This document shows positions 1-8,642 of a DNA stretch of 64,000 bases, piece after piece. The position numbers and the translations under genes are program-made. The stretch covers positions 248,001 to 312,000 of the forward strand of contig NZ_JAFCNB010000005.1 in NCBI RefSeq assembly GCF_017896165.1. Direction: 5' to 3'. The stretch is from Microbispora oryzae (lineage in GTDB: Bacteria > Actinomycetota > Actinomycetes > Streptosporangiales > Streptosporangiaceae). The notes under the pieces are model-generated. The model saw nothing but the letters and a program-made list of their open reading frames with translations. It ran no database searches and was not told the DNA's origin. Position 1 is the first letter of the stretch. Each line of letters starts with the position of its first letter.

Positions 1-1520
1 GACGACAGCAGGTAGTTCAACGAGGCCACGGGCCGCCGCCAGCCGATCTGCTTGGCCGACTCCAGCCACTTGGCGTGCTGGTTGAACATCGCGTCGACGA
101 TGTGGATGAACGCCTCATAGCAGGAGAACAGCCCGTGCCGGCCGGTCAGCAGGTAGCCCTCCAGCCAGCCCTGGCACAGATGCTCGCTGAGCACCTCCAT
201 CACCCGGCCGCCGGGCGCCAGATGATCGTCGGTCGGCAGCCTGGCCGCCTCCCAGGCCCGGTCGGTCACCTCGAACACCGCCTGCAACCGGTTGGAGGCC
301 GTCTCGTCCGGTCCCATCAACCGGAAGTCGGCCGGGTTGGCCGCGATCACATCGCGCAGGAGCCGGCCCAGCACCCGCGTCGGCTCGGTGAACGCCGACC
401 CCGGAGACTTCACCTCCACCGCGTAATCGCGGAAGTCGGGCAGCACCAGGGGGCGCAGCAGCTCCCCGCCGTTGGCGTGCGGGTTGGCGCTCATCCGCCG
501 GCCGCCCACCGGGACCGTACGGGTGATCTCCGGAACCGGCCGTCCGTCCTGGTGGAACAGCTCCCTGGGCCGGTAGGACCACATCCACTCCCACAGCAGC
601 TCCAGGTGGTCCGGCCGCGACCGCACCTCTGTCAACGGCACCTGGTGCGACCGCCAGGTCCCCTCCACCGGGAGCCCGTCCACCTCCCGCGGTCCCGTCC
701 ATCCCTTGGGGGTCCGCAGCACGATCATCGGGAGGTGGGGCGCCCGCCCGGCGGTGAAGTCGGCGATCTCGTCGAAGACCACATCCAGCGTTTCGGCCAT
801 CAGCCGGTGCATCCGGGCCGGGTCCTCACCCGCGACCACGTGCGGGCGGTAGCCGTACCCCTCAAGCAGCTTGATGAGCTCGTCTTCGGGGATCCGGGCG
901 AGCACGGTGGGGTTGGCGATCTTGTAGCCGTTGAGATGGAGGATGGGGAGCACGACCCCGTCGCGGCCGGGGTTGAGGAACTTGTTGGAGTGCCACCCCG
1001 CGGCCAGCGGGCCCGTCTCGGCCTCGCCGTCGCCGATCACGCACGCCACGACCAGGCCCGGATTGTCGAAGGCCGCCCCGTAGGCGTGCGCGAGGGAGTA
1101 TCCCAGCTCGCCGCCCTCGTGGATCGAACCCGGCGTCGCCGCGGCGGCGTGGCTCGGCACGCCGCCGGGGAACGAGAACTGGCGGAACAGCCGCCGCATC
1201 CCCTCGGTGTCCCTGGTCACATGGGGGAACCGCTCGGTGTAGGTGCCCTCCAGCCACGCGTGGGCCACCACGGCGGGGCCGCCGTGCCCCGGCCCGCAGA
1301 TGTAGATCATGTCCTGGTCGCGCTCCCGGATGATCCGGTTCAGGTGCGCGAAGCAGAAGTTGAGGCCGGGAGTGGTGCCCCAGTGACCGAGGAGGCGCGG
1401 CTTGACGTGCTCAGGCGTCAGCGGCTCGTCCAGCAGCGGGTTGTCGAGCAGATAGATCTGCCCGACCGACAGGTAGTTGGCGGCACGCCAGTAGGCGTCG
1501 ATTCGCTCGAGTTCGTCCAT
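1..1520 (-). CDS. xfp: Phosphoketolase, N-terminal part (cut by window edge)
   Basis: Cytosolic thiamine-diphosphate enzyme that cleaves xylulose 5-phosphate and/or fructose 6-phosphate with phosphate to acetyl phosphate plus an aldose phosphate. About 506 N-terminal residues are present of the roughly 790-800 usual for the family; the C-terminus lies left of the window. It begins [20 protein letters not shown], the typical XFP start. It contains [23 protein letters not shown] and the ThDP-site stretch [19 protein letters not shown], followed by [11 protein letters not shown]. Start is the ATG at 1518-1520, 86 bp from the divergent devR-like gene. That gap holds a DevR-like box, so control by the neighbouring regulator is likely. 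Family assignment is secure; the split between Xu5P and F6P use cannot be read here. Confidence 0.93.
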   Translation of the reverse strand, partial: MDELERIDAYWRAANYLSVGQIYLLDNPLLDEPLTPEHVKPRLLGHWGTTPGLNFCFAHLNRIIRERDQDMIYICGPGHGGPAVVAHAWLEGTYTERFPHVTRDTEGMRRLFRQFSFPGGVPSHAAAATPGSIHEGGELGYSLAHAYGAAFDNPGLVVACVIGDGEAETGPLAAGWHSNKFLNPGRDGVVLPILHLNGYKIANPTVLARIPEDELIKLLEGYGYRPHVVAGEDPARMHRLMAETLDVVFDEIADFTAGRAPHLPMIVLRTPKGWTGPREVDGLPVEGTWRSHQVPLTEVRSRPDHLELLWEWMWSYRPRELFHQDGRPVPEITRTVPVGGRRMSANPHANGGELLRPLVLPDFRDYAVEVKSPGSAFTEPTRVLGRLLRDVIAANPADFRLMGPDETASNRLQAVFEVTDRAWEAARLPTDDHLAPGGRVMEVLSEHLCQGWLEGYLLTGRHGLFSCYEAFIHIVDAMFNQHAKWLESAKQIGWRRPVASLNYLLS

Positions 1521-1551
1521 GGCAAGAGCGTTCCCCGTGCGACGCGATCAG

Positions 1552-1571
1552 TTAAGGGACCTTCGTCACTA
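1552..1571. promoter_or_regulatory. DevR/DosR-like box between phosphoketolase and devR-like gene
   Basis: The core GGGACCTTCGTCAC with flanking TTAA and TA resembles the actinobacterial DevR/DosR operator, an imperfect inverted repeat GGGAC..GTCCC. The right half has one mismatch (GTCAC). It sits in the divergent promoter region and shares the string GGGACCTTCG with a second box at 2248-2266. Confidence 0.6.
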
Positions 1572-1606
1572 CCCCGGCGGGCGAAAGGTCGGCTAACTTC
1601 GAAACC

Positions 1607-2248
1607 ATGATTCGCGTGTTCCTGGTGGACGACCACGAGGTCGTACGGCGCGGAGTGGCCGCGCTGCTCGACTCCGAGGACGACATCGAGGTCGTGGGCG
1701 AAGCCGGCACCGCCGAGTCCGCCGTCGCGCGGATACCCGCGTTGAAGCCGGACGTCGCCGTGCTCGACGTGCGCCTGCCCGACGGCGACGGCGTGGACGT
1801 CTGCCGTGAGGTCCGGTCGAAGCTCCCCGGGCTCGCCTGCCTCATGCTCACGTCCTACGCGGACGACGAGGCACTGTTCAACGCCGTGATGGCGGGGGCG
1901 TCGGGCTACGTGCTCAAGCAGATCCACGGCTCCGACCTCGTCGGCGCGGTCCGCACGGTCGCCGCGGGGCAGTCGCTGCTCGACCCGCAGACCACGGCGA
2001 GCATGCTCCAGCGCCTGCGCGACCAGGCGGCCAGGAAGGACCCGCTGGCCGCGCTGACCGACCAGGAGCGGCAGATCCTCGAACTGATCGGCGAGGGTCT
2101 GACCAACCGCCAGATCGGCGAGCGCCTCTTCCTCGCCGAGAAGACCGTCAAGAACTACGTGTCCAACCTGCTCGGCAAGCTGAGCATGCAGCGCCGCACG
2201 CAGGCCGCCGCGCTGGCCGCGCGGCTCAAGGCCGATCGACGGCAATGA
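1607..2248 (+). CDS. devR: DevR/DosR-like NarL-family response regulator
   Basis: Two-component response regulator of 213 residues. The receiver domain (about 1-120) starts MIRVFLVDDHEVVRRG and carries the phospho-acceptor Asp54 in VAVLDVRLPDG and the conserved Lys in GYVLKQI. The C-terminal LuxR/NarL helix-turn-helix (about 145-210) reads LTDQERQILELIGEGLTNRQI with the recognition helix ending FLAEKTVKNYVSNLL, very close to my memory of mycobacterial DevR. In that group it activates dormancy, hypoxia and redox genes when phosphorylated by DevS/DosT-type heme kinases; no such kinase gene is in this window. Divergent from phosphoketolase; box sites at 1552 and 2248 suggest it controls both that gene and the downstream flavin protein. 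The symbol is given by similarity only. Confidence 0.85.
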   Translation: MIRVFLVDDHEVVRRGVAALLDSEDDIEVVGEAGTAESAVARIPALKPDVAVLDVRLPDGDGVDVCREVRSKLPGLACLMLTSYADDEALFNAVMAGASGYVLKQIHGSDLVGAVRTVAAGQSLLDPQTTASMLQRLRDQAARKDPLAALTDQERQILELIGEGLTNRQIGERLFLAEKTVKNYVSNLLGKLSMQRRTQAAALAARLKADRRQ

Positions 2249-2266
2249 CGGGACCTTCGCCCCTAA
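2248..2266. promoter_or_regulatory. Second DevR-like box upstream of the split-barrel protein
   Basis: GGGACCTTCGCCCC lies just beyond the stop of the devR-like gene and 34 bases before the start of the pyridoxamine-oxidase-like gene. It repeats the GGGACCTTCG core of the box at 1552-1571, with a right half one base off GTCCC. Shared core and placement make a common regulator plausible. Confidence 0.6.
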
Positions 2267-2299
2267 TGTCCCCCACGCCGTCCGAGCAGGCTTGACCAT

Positions 2300-2707
2300 A
2301 TGAAGCTCGATTCCGCCGGTCTGGAGATCCTCGCCCGCAGCGCATGCCTCGACCTGCTGGCGTCCACTCCCATTGGGCGGATCGTCTTCACCGATCACGC
2401 TCTCCCCGCCGTGCAACCGGTCAACTTCAGCCTGCTGGACGGCGAGATCGTCATCCGTACGGGCATCGGCTCCAAACTGGCCGCCGCCGTCGCCAACTCG
2501 ATCGTGGCGTTCGAGGCCGACGAGTTCGACCCGGTGCGGCGCACGGGCTGGTCCGTGGCCGCGGTGGGACACGCCCGGGTCGCGTCGGACCCCGGCGAGA
2601 TCGACCGGCTGTCCCGGCTGCCGCTCACGCCCTGGGCTCCCGGCACCCGCGACCACTTCATCGTGATGGCCCCCGAGCAGCTCTCCGGCCGCCGGATCAC
2701 CTCCTAG
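2300..2707 (+). CDS. Pyridoxamine 5'-phosphate oxidase-like split-barrel flavoprotein
   Basis: A 135-residue protein of the PNPOx-like split-barrel superfamily, whose members bind FMN or F420 and reduce small molecules. It opens with the helix LARSACLDLLASTPIGRIVFTDHALPAVQPVNFSLLDGEIVIRT and continues with GSKLAAAVANSIVAFEADEFD and WSVAAVGHARV, the strand order typical of these short proteins. No signal peptide or membrane segment; cytosolic. Actinobacteria often carry such genes in DevR regulons, which fits the DevR-like box 34 bp upstream. The substrate cannot be told. Only 13 bp separate its stop from the next gene, so the two are probably cotranscribed. Confidence 0.8.
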   Translation: MKLDSAGLEILARSACLDLLASTPIGRIVFTDHALPAVQPVNFSLLDGEIVIRTGIGSKLAAAVANSIVAFEADEFDPVRRTGWSVAAVGHARVASDPGEIDRLSRLPLTPWAPGTRDHFIVMAPEQLSGRRITS

Positions 2708-2720
2708 CCTCTGGATCCCC

Positions 2721-3350
2721 GTGCGCGCCCGGCCCCTCTCCCCGTCGCTGCTCGTCGAGGAACTCGCCGACCGGATCGCCGCGACTCCGGCCCCCTGGGT
2801 GCGCGTCGCCGTCGACGGCGCACCGCCGGCCGCGACTGATCGCCTCGCCGACGAACTCCTGGCCCCGCTGCGTCTGCGCGGCCGCGAGGCGCTGCGCGTG
2901 CCCGCCGCCGGGTTCCTGCGCCCCGCCTCGCTGCGCTTCGAGTTCGGCAGGACCGACCCTGACGCCTTCTACGACGACTGGCTCGACGTGGGCGGCCTCG
3001 TCCGCGAGGTGCTGGCGCCGCTGGAGCCGGGTGCCACGGGCCGCGTGCTGCCCTCGCTGTGGGACAGCGAACGCGACCGGGCGACCCGGGCCGCCCACGT
3101 CACACTGCCGCCAGGCGGGGTCGTGCTCGTGGACGGCCCGCTGCTGCTCGGCCGCGGCCTGCCGTTCGACCTGACCGTGCACCTGTCGATGTCGCCCGCC
3201 GCGCTCGCCCGCCGCACCGATGAGGACGACCGGTGGACGCTGCCCGCCTATGAACGGTACGAGCGGGAGGTCGACCCGGTGCGCACGGCCGACGTGGCCG
3301 TGCGCGTGGAGGACGTCCGGCGTCCCGCCCTGGTCACCGACGCGGGCTGA
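2721..3350 (+). CDS. Uridine-kinase-like protein with degenerate P-loop
   Basis: A 209-residue protein starting at GTG, resembling actinobacterial uridine kinase-like proteins: WVRVAVDGAPPAATDRLADEL near the N-terminus, FLRPASLRFEFGRTDPDAFYDDWLDVGGLVREVLAPL, and VVLVDGPLLLGRGLPFDLTVHLSMSPAALARRT. The position of the Walker A loop (residues about 30-40) lacks the Gly-Lys-Ser/Thr expected of a kinase, reading GAPPAATD instead. Either phosphate binding is lost or the protein has another role. It sits 13 bp after the split-barrel gene, on the same strand, and may belong to the same DevR-linked transcript. A hairpin follows at 3386-3418. Confidence 0.7.
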   Translation: MRARPLSPSLLVEELADRIAATPAPWVRVAVDGAPPAATDRLADELLAPLRLRGREALRVPAAGFLRPASLRFEFGRTDPDAFYDDWLDVGGLVREVLAPLEPGATGRVLPSLWDSERDRATRAAHVTLPPGGVVLVDGPLLLGRGLPFDLTVHLSMSPAALARRTDEDDRWTLPAYERYEREVDPVRTADVAVRVEDVRRPALVTDAG

Positions 3351-3385
3351 GCACAGGCGCGCGCCGGCCTCTCCGCGAGCGTGCC

Positions 3386-3418
3386 CGGCCCCCTTCATGA
3401 TCGTTCACGGAGGGGCCG
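3386..3418. terminator. Hairpin between convergent genes
   Basis: CGGCCCC (3386-3392) pairs with GGGGCCG (3412-3418) around a 19-nt loop, followed by CTTTCGTT. It lies between the convergent uridine-kinase-like and FAD-oxidoreductase genes. The T-tract is weak. Confidence 0.5.
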
Positions 3419-3508
3419 CTTTCGTTATGACCGACGACCGGTACGAGCGGTTGGAGACCGGTCGAGGCGGAGGAGTTCTGCGCGGGACGGCTTCCCCGGG
3501 CCGTCACG

Positions 3509-4918
3509 TCACAGGCCGTACTCCTCCAGCAGCCGCAGCCAGACCTCGCTCACGGTCGGGAAGGACGGCACCGCGTGCCACAGGTCGTCGAGGGTGACCC
3601 CGGCGGTCACCGCGATCGTCGCGGCGTGCAGCAGGTCGGCGGCCCCGGGCCCGACGAACGTCACCCCGAGCAGCACCCGCCGCCGCTCGTCGACCACCGC
3701 CTTGGCCCGGCCCCGGTAGCCGTCGCCGAGCAGATAACCGCCCGCCACCTTGCCCATGTCGTACTCGACCGTGCGGACGTCGAAGCCATCGGCACGGGCC
3801 TGCGCCTCCGTCAGGCCCACGGCGCACACCTGCGGATCGGTGAAGATCACCTGGGGGGCGCCCATGCCGTCGGCCCGGTCACGCATCGACGGCAGGTCGT
3901 CGGCCGTGCCCCTGGCCCGGGCCACGATCACGTCACCGCACAGCCGGGCCTGATACTTGCCCATGTGGGTCAGCAGGGTGATGCCGTTCACGTCGCCCAC
4001 GGCGTAGAGCCAGCCGCCGTCCACACCGGTCGCCCGCATGCTGTCGTCGACCCGGACCGGACCGTCCTCCAGCCCGACGGACGACAGGCCGAGCCCGCGC
4101 GTCGCGGCGCGGCGCCCGGTGGCCACCAGGATCTCGTCGGCCGTGATCGTCCGGCCGCCGGAGAGGTGCACGGTCACCTCGCCCCCCGGCTCGGGCCGCT
4201 CGATCCGCTCGGCGCTCTCGTTCAGCAGGATCTCGATCCCCTGCTCCTTGAGCGACTCCGCGACCATCTCTCCCGCGTACGGCTCGACGCGCTCCAGCAG
4301 CCCGCCGCCGCGCACGACCATCGTGGTCTCGCGCGCGCCCAGGCCATGCAGGGCCTGGCTCATCTCGCAGGCGACCACGCCGCCGCCGATGACCACCAGG
4401 CGACGCGGTACGGCCCGGACCCCGGTGGCGTCCCTGTTGGTCCACGGGCGGGCCTCCGCCAGCCCCGGCACGGGCGGGACGACGGCCTCGCTGCCGGTGG
4501 CCAGCACGACGGCGTGCCGGGCCGTGAGTGACCGGACGCTCCCGTCTGGTCCGACGACCTCCACCTGCCGCGGCCCGGCCAGGCGCCCGCCGCCCCGGAC
4601 CAGCGTGGCGCCGACCGAGTCGAGCCAGCCGACCTGTCCCTCGTCGCTGTAGCCGGAGACCATGGAGTCACGCCAGGCGAGGACGGCCTTGGGATCCACC
4701 GGGCCGGCCTCCAGGCCGGGCACCCTGCGCACCTCGCCCGCCAGGTCGAGCGGCCGCAGCAACGCCTTGCTGGGGATGCAGGCCCAGTAGGAGCACTCCC
4801 CGCCCACGAGTTCCTTCTCGACGATCGCGACGGTCAGGCCACCGGTCGTCACCCGGTCGGCGACGTTCTCCCCCGCAGGGCCCGCCCCGATGACGATCAC
4901 GTCGAAAACGTCAGCCAT
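3509..4918 (-). CDS. FAD-dependent NAD(P)-disulfide oxidoreductase
   Basis: Class I pyridine nucleotide-disulfide oxidoreductase of about 469 residues. The N-terminal FAD loop is VIVIGAGPAGENVA. The redox-active pair is in GGECSYWACIPSK (CxxxxC), then LATGSEA, a second Rossmann loop VVIGGGVVACEMS for NAD(P), and the FAD-binding LYAVGDVNGITLLTHMGKYQA. The C-terminal dimerisation domain ends HAVPSFPTVSEVW, where lipoamide dehydrogenases have HAHPT..E, so the usual catalytic His is displaced and the substrate is uncertain (mercuric-reductase-like, mycothione-reductase-like or other). Start: GTC-type or TTG codons exist upstream, but the ATG at 4916-4918 has GGAGG five bases before it and is preferred. 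Confidence 0.85.
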   Translation of the reverse strand: MADVFDVIVIGAGPAGENVADRVTTGGLTVAIVEKELVGGECSYWACIPSKALLRPLDLAGEVRRVPGLEAGPVDPKAVLAWRDSMVSGYSDEGQVGWLDSVGATLVRGGGRLAGPRQVEVVGPDGSVRSLTARHAVVLATGSEAVVPPVPGLAEARPWTNRDATGVRAVPRRLVVIGGGVVACEMSQALHGLGARETTMVVRGGGLLERVEPYAGEMVAESLKEQGIEILLNESAERIERPEPGGEVTVHLSGGRTITADEILVATGRRAATRGLGLSSVGLEDGPVRVDDSMRATGVDGGWLYAVGDVNGITLLTHMGKYQARLCGDVIVARARGTADDLPSMRDRADGMGAPQVIFTDPQVCAVGLTEAQARADGFDVRTVEYDMGKVAGGYLLGDGYRGRAKAVVDERRRVLLGVTFVGPGAADLLHAATIAVTAGVTLDDLWHAVPSFPTVSEVWLRLLEEYGL

Positions 4919-5095
4919 GGAGACCTCCAACTGGTGCGGCCCGCCACGCGGCGCGGCAGGCGGTTCTCCCGTCCCAGACTGTCACGGCCGTCTCGCCGCG
5001 CGGGTGACCAGCCCCCGCCACGTTCGCCATGACGACCAGTCACGCCTGGTCACGGGCACCGAGCGCGGCGGCTGATCGGGTCCGGGGCGAGCCAC

Positions 5096-5109
5096 GTTCC
5101 ACGTGAAAC
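5096..5109. other. parS-like ParB-binding site
   Basis: GTTCCACGTGAAAC matches the actinobacterial chromosomal parS core GTTTCACGTGAAAC at 13 of 14 positions, with the single change in the left arm that is also common among Streptomyces parS copies (known from that genus). It lies in a 271-bp intergenic stretch. ParB bound at such sites around oriC organises and segregates the chromosome. I saw no other match of this quality in the window. Confidence 0.75.
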
Positions 5110-5189
5110 ATGGACGAGCCCGGGGCGACCGGCAGGCCGATCGTCCCGGGCTCGGTTCACCGTTCCTGGCGGACGGCGTCACGCCCTTG

Positions 5190-6281
5190 TCAGGGCGAGA
5201 CCGATCCCGTGCCGGCCGGAGCCGCGAGGGCCGTCGGCGCACCCGCCGGGGTGGCACGCAGGCCCAGGCCGAGACCGACGAGCAGACCGAGGCCGCTCGG
5301 CGGGCACGGCGTCGCGGCGGTCGCCGTCGGGACCGCAGCCGTGCCGGTCGTGCCGCGGTTCAACAGGCGGGAGCCGAGACCGAGACCGACGTGCGCGTGC
5401 AGCCCGATGCCCCTGGTCCTGGGCCACATCGTCACGTTCGGCGTGGTGGCCGTGGTCGCCGTGGTGGCCGCCGCGACGGTCGGGACCGCGCTGGGCGTGA
5501 CGGTCGGAACGGCCGTCGGCGCGACCGTCGGGACCGCGCTGGGCGTGATGGTCGGAACGGCCGTCGGCGTGACGGTCGGCTCAGGGGTGGGCGCCGGAGT
5601 GGCGGTGCCGTTCCCACCGAGCGAGACCCCGACCCCGAGCAGGAGGCTGAGGAGCGGAGCGCACGGCTCAGCCGCCGGGTCAGCCGCCGGGTCAGCCAGC
5701 GTGGTCGTCGCGGCCGGCGGCGCGGCGGCCGGCTGAACGATCGGCGCCGCGGCGGGCGCGACGGCGGGCGGGACGGGGGGCGTGATCGGAGCGGTGCCGC
5801 CGAACTCGACGAGATCCGACGGGGACGGCGAGGGCGACGGCGACGTGATCGTGATGACGGGCCGGTGATCGACGCTCTGCACCTGCCTGTCGCGCGCGGT
5901 CGTCTCGGTCGTGGTGCCCTGATTGTTATCGGGACGGATGCGAGAGTCCGAATTCTGCCAGTTGTACGGCAGCGCCGCGGCGCCGTTCTCGCCCTTCTGG
6001 AACGGCGTGATGACGAGCGTGAAGTCACGCAGCAGGAACTGCCGCTGCTTCTGGTGCTGGCGATCGTGCTGCCACTGCTTGTTCTTGGCCCGGCCCTTGT
6101 GGCGACCGTGTCCATAGCCGTAGGCATGACGCTGCATCGCCACACGGACGGGCCCTCCGCCGTTCACGTGCGTTACGCCACTGGTCGAGGCCACGACGGC
6201 CGGAGCCCCCAGCACCACGGCGCCACCGGCCACAACGGCACCGATCGCGAGGAGCCTGACAACATCGTTCCGCATGGGCAT
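5190..6281 (-). CDS. Secreted repeat-rich protein, function unknown
   Basis: About 363 residues. The start chosen is the ATG at 6279-6281 (MPMRNDVVRLL), preceded by a GGGGGAAAG ribosome site; it gives a clean signal peptide LLAIGAVVAGGAVVLGAPAVVA. The mature protein has a basic His/Gln/Lys-rich stretch (HGRHKGRAKNKQWQHDRQHQ), a moderately conserved-looking segment FLLRDFTLVITPFQKGENGAAALPYNW, then a long Pro/Thr/Ala region with repeats of the type VTPTAVPTITPSAVPT. Three Gly/Leu-rich hydrophobic pieces punctuate the C-terminal half (LLSLLLGVGVSLGG, GLHAHVGLGLGS, GLGLLVGLGLGL), two of them next to a single cysteine (PCAP, TPCPP). I do not recognise the family. The pattern suggests a wall-associated or surface protein; that is inference. 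Confidence 0.7.
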   Translation of the reverse strand: MPMRNDVVRLLAIGAVVAGGAVVLGAPAVVASTSGVTHVNGGGPVRVAMQRHAYGYGHGRHKGRAKNKQWQHDRQHQKQRQFLLRDFTLVITPFQKGENGAAALPYNWQNSDSRIRPDNNQGTTTETTARDRQVQSVDHRPVITITSPSPSPSPSDLVEFGGTAPITPPVPPAVAPAAAPIVQPAAAPPAATTTLADPAADPAAEPCAPLLSLLLGVGVSLGGNGTATPAPTPEPTVTPTAVPTITPSAVPTVAPTAVPTVTPSAVPTVAAATTATTATTPNVTMWPRTRGIGLHAHVGLGLGSRLLNRGTTGTAAVPTATAATPCPPSGLGLLVGLGLGLRATPAGAPTALAAPAGTGSVSP

Positions 6282-6594
6282 TTCACTTTCCCCCTTGAAC
6301 GTACTTCTGGCCCGGCATATCCGGAAGGTGGCGGTAATTTCCGATTCGAGGAGACCAGCAGATCCGGCTGCCGGTGTTCTTGCTTTCCTGCCACCGGGCC
6401 AACAAACGGGGGTCACCACCTCTTTCCCTACACCTATCTCTTTATTAATGGCGTGCGGTGAATAGATATTGAATGTGCCTTATCGACACTGCACCCAGAT
6501 TTCCGTCGCCAAATCGGCAGATCGTAGGATTATCTGGATATTCGAGGTAAGCCGGGAGATCGGGGCAGGCGCGCCCGGGCCGGACCAGCGCCGG
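6282..6594. other. Intergenic region, 313 bp
   Basis: Leader and promoter region of the secreted-protein gene to its left. The part around 6430-6545 is clearly AT-richer than the surroundings, as expected of a promoter, but no confident -10/-35 pair or riboswitch could be assigned. No open reading frame of quality is seen. Confidence 0.5.
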
Positions 6595-7836
6595 TCACGA
6601 GGCGGCCAGCGCCTCGGTCGGCATGAGACGCGACGCGCGGACCGACGGGTACACCCCGGCCACCATGCCGACCAGCAGCGCCCCGCCGATGCCGCCCGCC
6701 GCGGCCGACGTGGGGATGACGGGTGGCCACCCCTGCGAGAGGGCGTAGGCGACCGTGGCGACCACCCCGATCAGCGTGCCGGCCACGCCGCCGAGGCCCG
6801 ACAGGGCCACCGACTCCGTCAGGAACTGGACCCGTACGTGTCCCCGGGTCGCGCCGAGCGCACGTCTCAGGCCGATCTCACGACGCCGTTCGAGGACGGA
6901 GACCACCATCGTGTTCGCCACGCCGACGCCGCCCACCAGCAGGGCGACGCCCGCGAGGCCGAGGAACAGCGCGGAGAAGGCGCTCTCGGTGACCCGCTTG
7001 GCGGCCAGGGCGTCCGACGGCCTGCTGACCTGGACCAGGTCAGGCACCTGCGGATCGACCGTCGCGGCGAGCACGTCGCGGACGTCCTCCACCGCGTTCT
7101 CCTCGGCCTGGACGTAGACCACGGTCGGATGGCCGTCGAACCTGAGTAGCCGCCGGGCGGGATCCCAGCCCACCAGGACGGACTGGTCGAGTTCCGGCGC
7201 GAGGGGCAGCGGATCGAGGATGCCGACGACGGAGAACCACTGCCGCCCCACGTAGATCAGCGGCCAGTCCGCGCCGGGGGCAGGCCGGTCGACGCCCAGC
7301 CGTACGGCGGCCTCCCGGCCGAGGACCGCGACCGGGAACCGGTCGAGACCGGGGCTGAGGAACCGCCCCGCCGCGACCCGGCCGTGGACCACCTCCAGCA
7401 GGTTGGTCCGGGCGGCGAGCACGCTGATGCCGGCCGCGTCGCCCTCGTCGGCCCGGTCGGAGCGGGCCAGGACGGCGTGGGTGTTGGCCACCGCGCTCGC
7501 GGACAGCACCGGGCCGATGCGGGCCGCCATCCGGTCGGCCGACTCGGGCAGCAGCACGGGCGGGTCCTGGTTGGGTATCGGCTCGGCCCGCAGCATGCCG
7601 GTGCCGAGCGTGGCCAACTGGTCGATCACGGCCCGCTGGCCGGAGGCCGGAATGCCGGTGACGATGATCAGGGTGGCGATGCCGATGGAGACGCCGAGGG
7701 CCGACAGGGCCGCCCGCATCCTGCGGGTGCGGATGCCGAGCAGCCCGAGGCGCAGCACGTCGGCGGGGGTCAGCCGGACCGGGCGGCTGCCCGCGTCCCC
7801 CGCCCCCGGAAGGGACGGCCCCTCCACGCCGTTCAC
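6595..7836 (-). CDS. MacB/FtsX-type ABC transporter permease
   Basis: A 413-residue inner-membrane permease. After a short cytosolic segment ([36 protein letters not shown]) comes TM1, then an extracytoplasmic MacB-type periplasmic core domain (about 65-275: [31 protein letters not shown]). A C-terminal FtsX domain follows with three TMs ([44 protein letters not shown]). This is the standard MacB/LolC topology. Such proteins do not transport through a channel but use ATP-driven mechanotransmission on the outside, typically to expel antibiotics, peptides or lipoproteins. Its start overlaps the ATPase stop by 4 bp, and with the adaptor gene it forms a tightly coupled minus-strand operon. Confidence 0.9.
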   Translation of the reverse strand: MNGVEGPSLPGAGDAGSRPVRLTPADVLRLGLLGIRTRRMRAALSALGVSIGIATLIIVTGIPASGQRAVIDQLATLGTGMLRAEPIPNQDPPVLLPESADRMAARIGPVLSASAVANTHAVLARSDRADEGDAAGISVLAARTNLLEVVHGRVAAGRFLSPGLDRFPVAVLGREAAVRLGVDRPAPGADWPLIYVGRQWFSVVGILDPLPLAPELDQSVLVGWDPARRLLRFDGHPTVVYVQAEENAVEDVRDVLAATVDPQVPDLVQVSRPSDALAAKRVTESAFSALFLGLAGVALLVGGVGVANTMVVSVLERRREIGLRRALGATRGHVRVQFLTESVALSGLGGVAGTLIGVVATVAYALSQGWPPVIPTSAAAGGIGGALLVGMVAGVYPSVRASRLMPTEALAAS

Positions 7837-8642
7837 GTGGCGCTCCCCGGCGCCGCACTCTCCGACACAGCGCTCCCCGACACGGCGCTCGCCGATTCCG
7901 CACGCTCCGATTCCGCACGCTCCAATTCCGCACGCTCCGACGTCGCACCGGGTGTCGTGCTGCCCGAGTCGGCCACCACGCGGCCGTCGAGGATCTCCAC
8001 CCGTCGCGGCGCCCGGGCCGCGAGGTCGCGGTCGTGCGTGACGATCGCGATCGTCGTGCCCTCGCCGTTCAGCCGTACGAGCAGGTCGAGCACGGCCTGG
8101 CCGTTGGCGGTGTCCAGGGCCCCCGTCGGCTCGTCGGCGAGGACCAGCGCGGGCCCGTTGACGAGGGCGCGGGCGATGGCCACGCGCTGCCGCTCGCCGC
8201 CGGAGAGCTGGTGGGGCCGATGGTCCACCCGGTGGGCCAGCCCCACCCGGTCGAGCGCCTCAAGCGCCCGCGGCCGCCGGTGCCGGTGCGCCACGCCCGC
8301 GTAGAGCAGCCCCGTCGTGACGTTCTCCAGCGCGGTCAGCCCCTCGGCGAGGTGGAACTGCTGGAAGACGAACCCGAGGCTGCGGCCGCGCAGCGCGGAC
8401 AGCCGGCGGTCGCCGAGGGCGGTGACGTCCCGCCCGGCGATCTCGACGGTCCCCCGGGTGGGCCGGTCGAGGGTACCGATGAGGTTGAGCAGGGTCGACT
8501 TGCCGGAACCGGACGGCCCGACGATCGCGAGGAGCTCACCGCGTTCGATGACCAGTGAGACGTCGTCCAGGGCGGTGACCCCGCCCGGGTGGATCTTGCT
8601 CGCCCGGTGCACCCGCACGACGGGCGTGTCCGCCGGGCTCAC
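7833..8642 (-). CDS. ABC transporter ATPase (MacB/LolD type) with repeat tail
   Basis: A 269-residue nucleotide-binding subunit: Walker [11 protein letters not shown]-loop [18 protein letters not shown], signature [15 protein letters not shown], Walker [14 protein letters not shown]-loop IVTHD. These are the hallmarks of the MacB/LolD/FtsE group. The GTG start (8642) overlaps the adaptor stop by 4 bp. The last 40 or so residues are a low-complexity Ser/Glu/Arg/Ala tail ([16 protein letters not shown]..), encoded by near-identical 15-bp units at about 7894-7938. The core enzyme ends before this tail, so its length is probably variable between strains. It energises the permease encoded directly downstream. 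Confidence 0.93.
   Translation of the reverse strand: MSPADTPVVRVHRASKIHPGGVTALDDVSLVIERGELLAIVGPSGSGKSTLLNLIGTLDRPTRGTVEIAGRDVTALGDRRLSALRGRSLGFVFQQFHLAEGLTALENVTTGLLYAGVAHRHRRPRALEALDRVGLAHRVDHRPHQLSGGERQRVAIARALVNGPALVLADEPTGALDTANGQAVLDLLVRLNGEGTTIAIVTHDRDLAARAPRRVEILDGRVVADSGSTTPGATSERAELERAESERAESASAVSGSAVSESAAPGSAT

Noticed and set aside
5103-6461. Plus-strand reading frame of 452 codons, rich in Arg and Gly
   Set aside because: It is the antisense shadow of the secreted repeat-rich protein; composition is almost only Arg/Gly/Asp and it lacks any motif. The minus strand has signal peptide and ribosome site.
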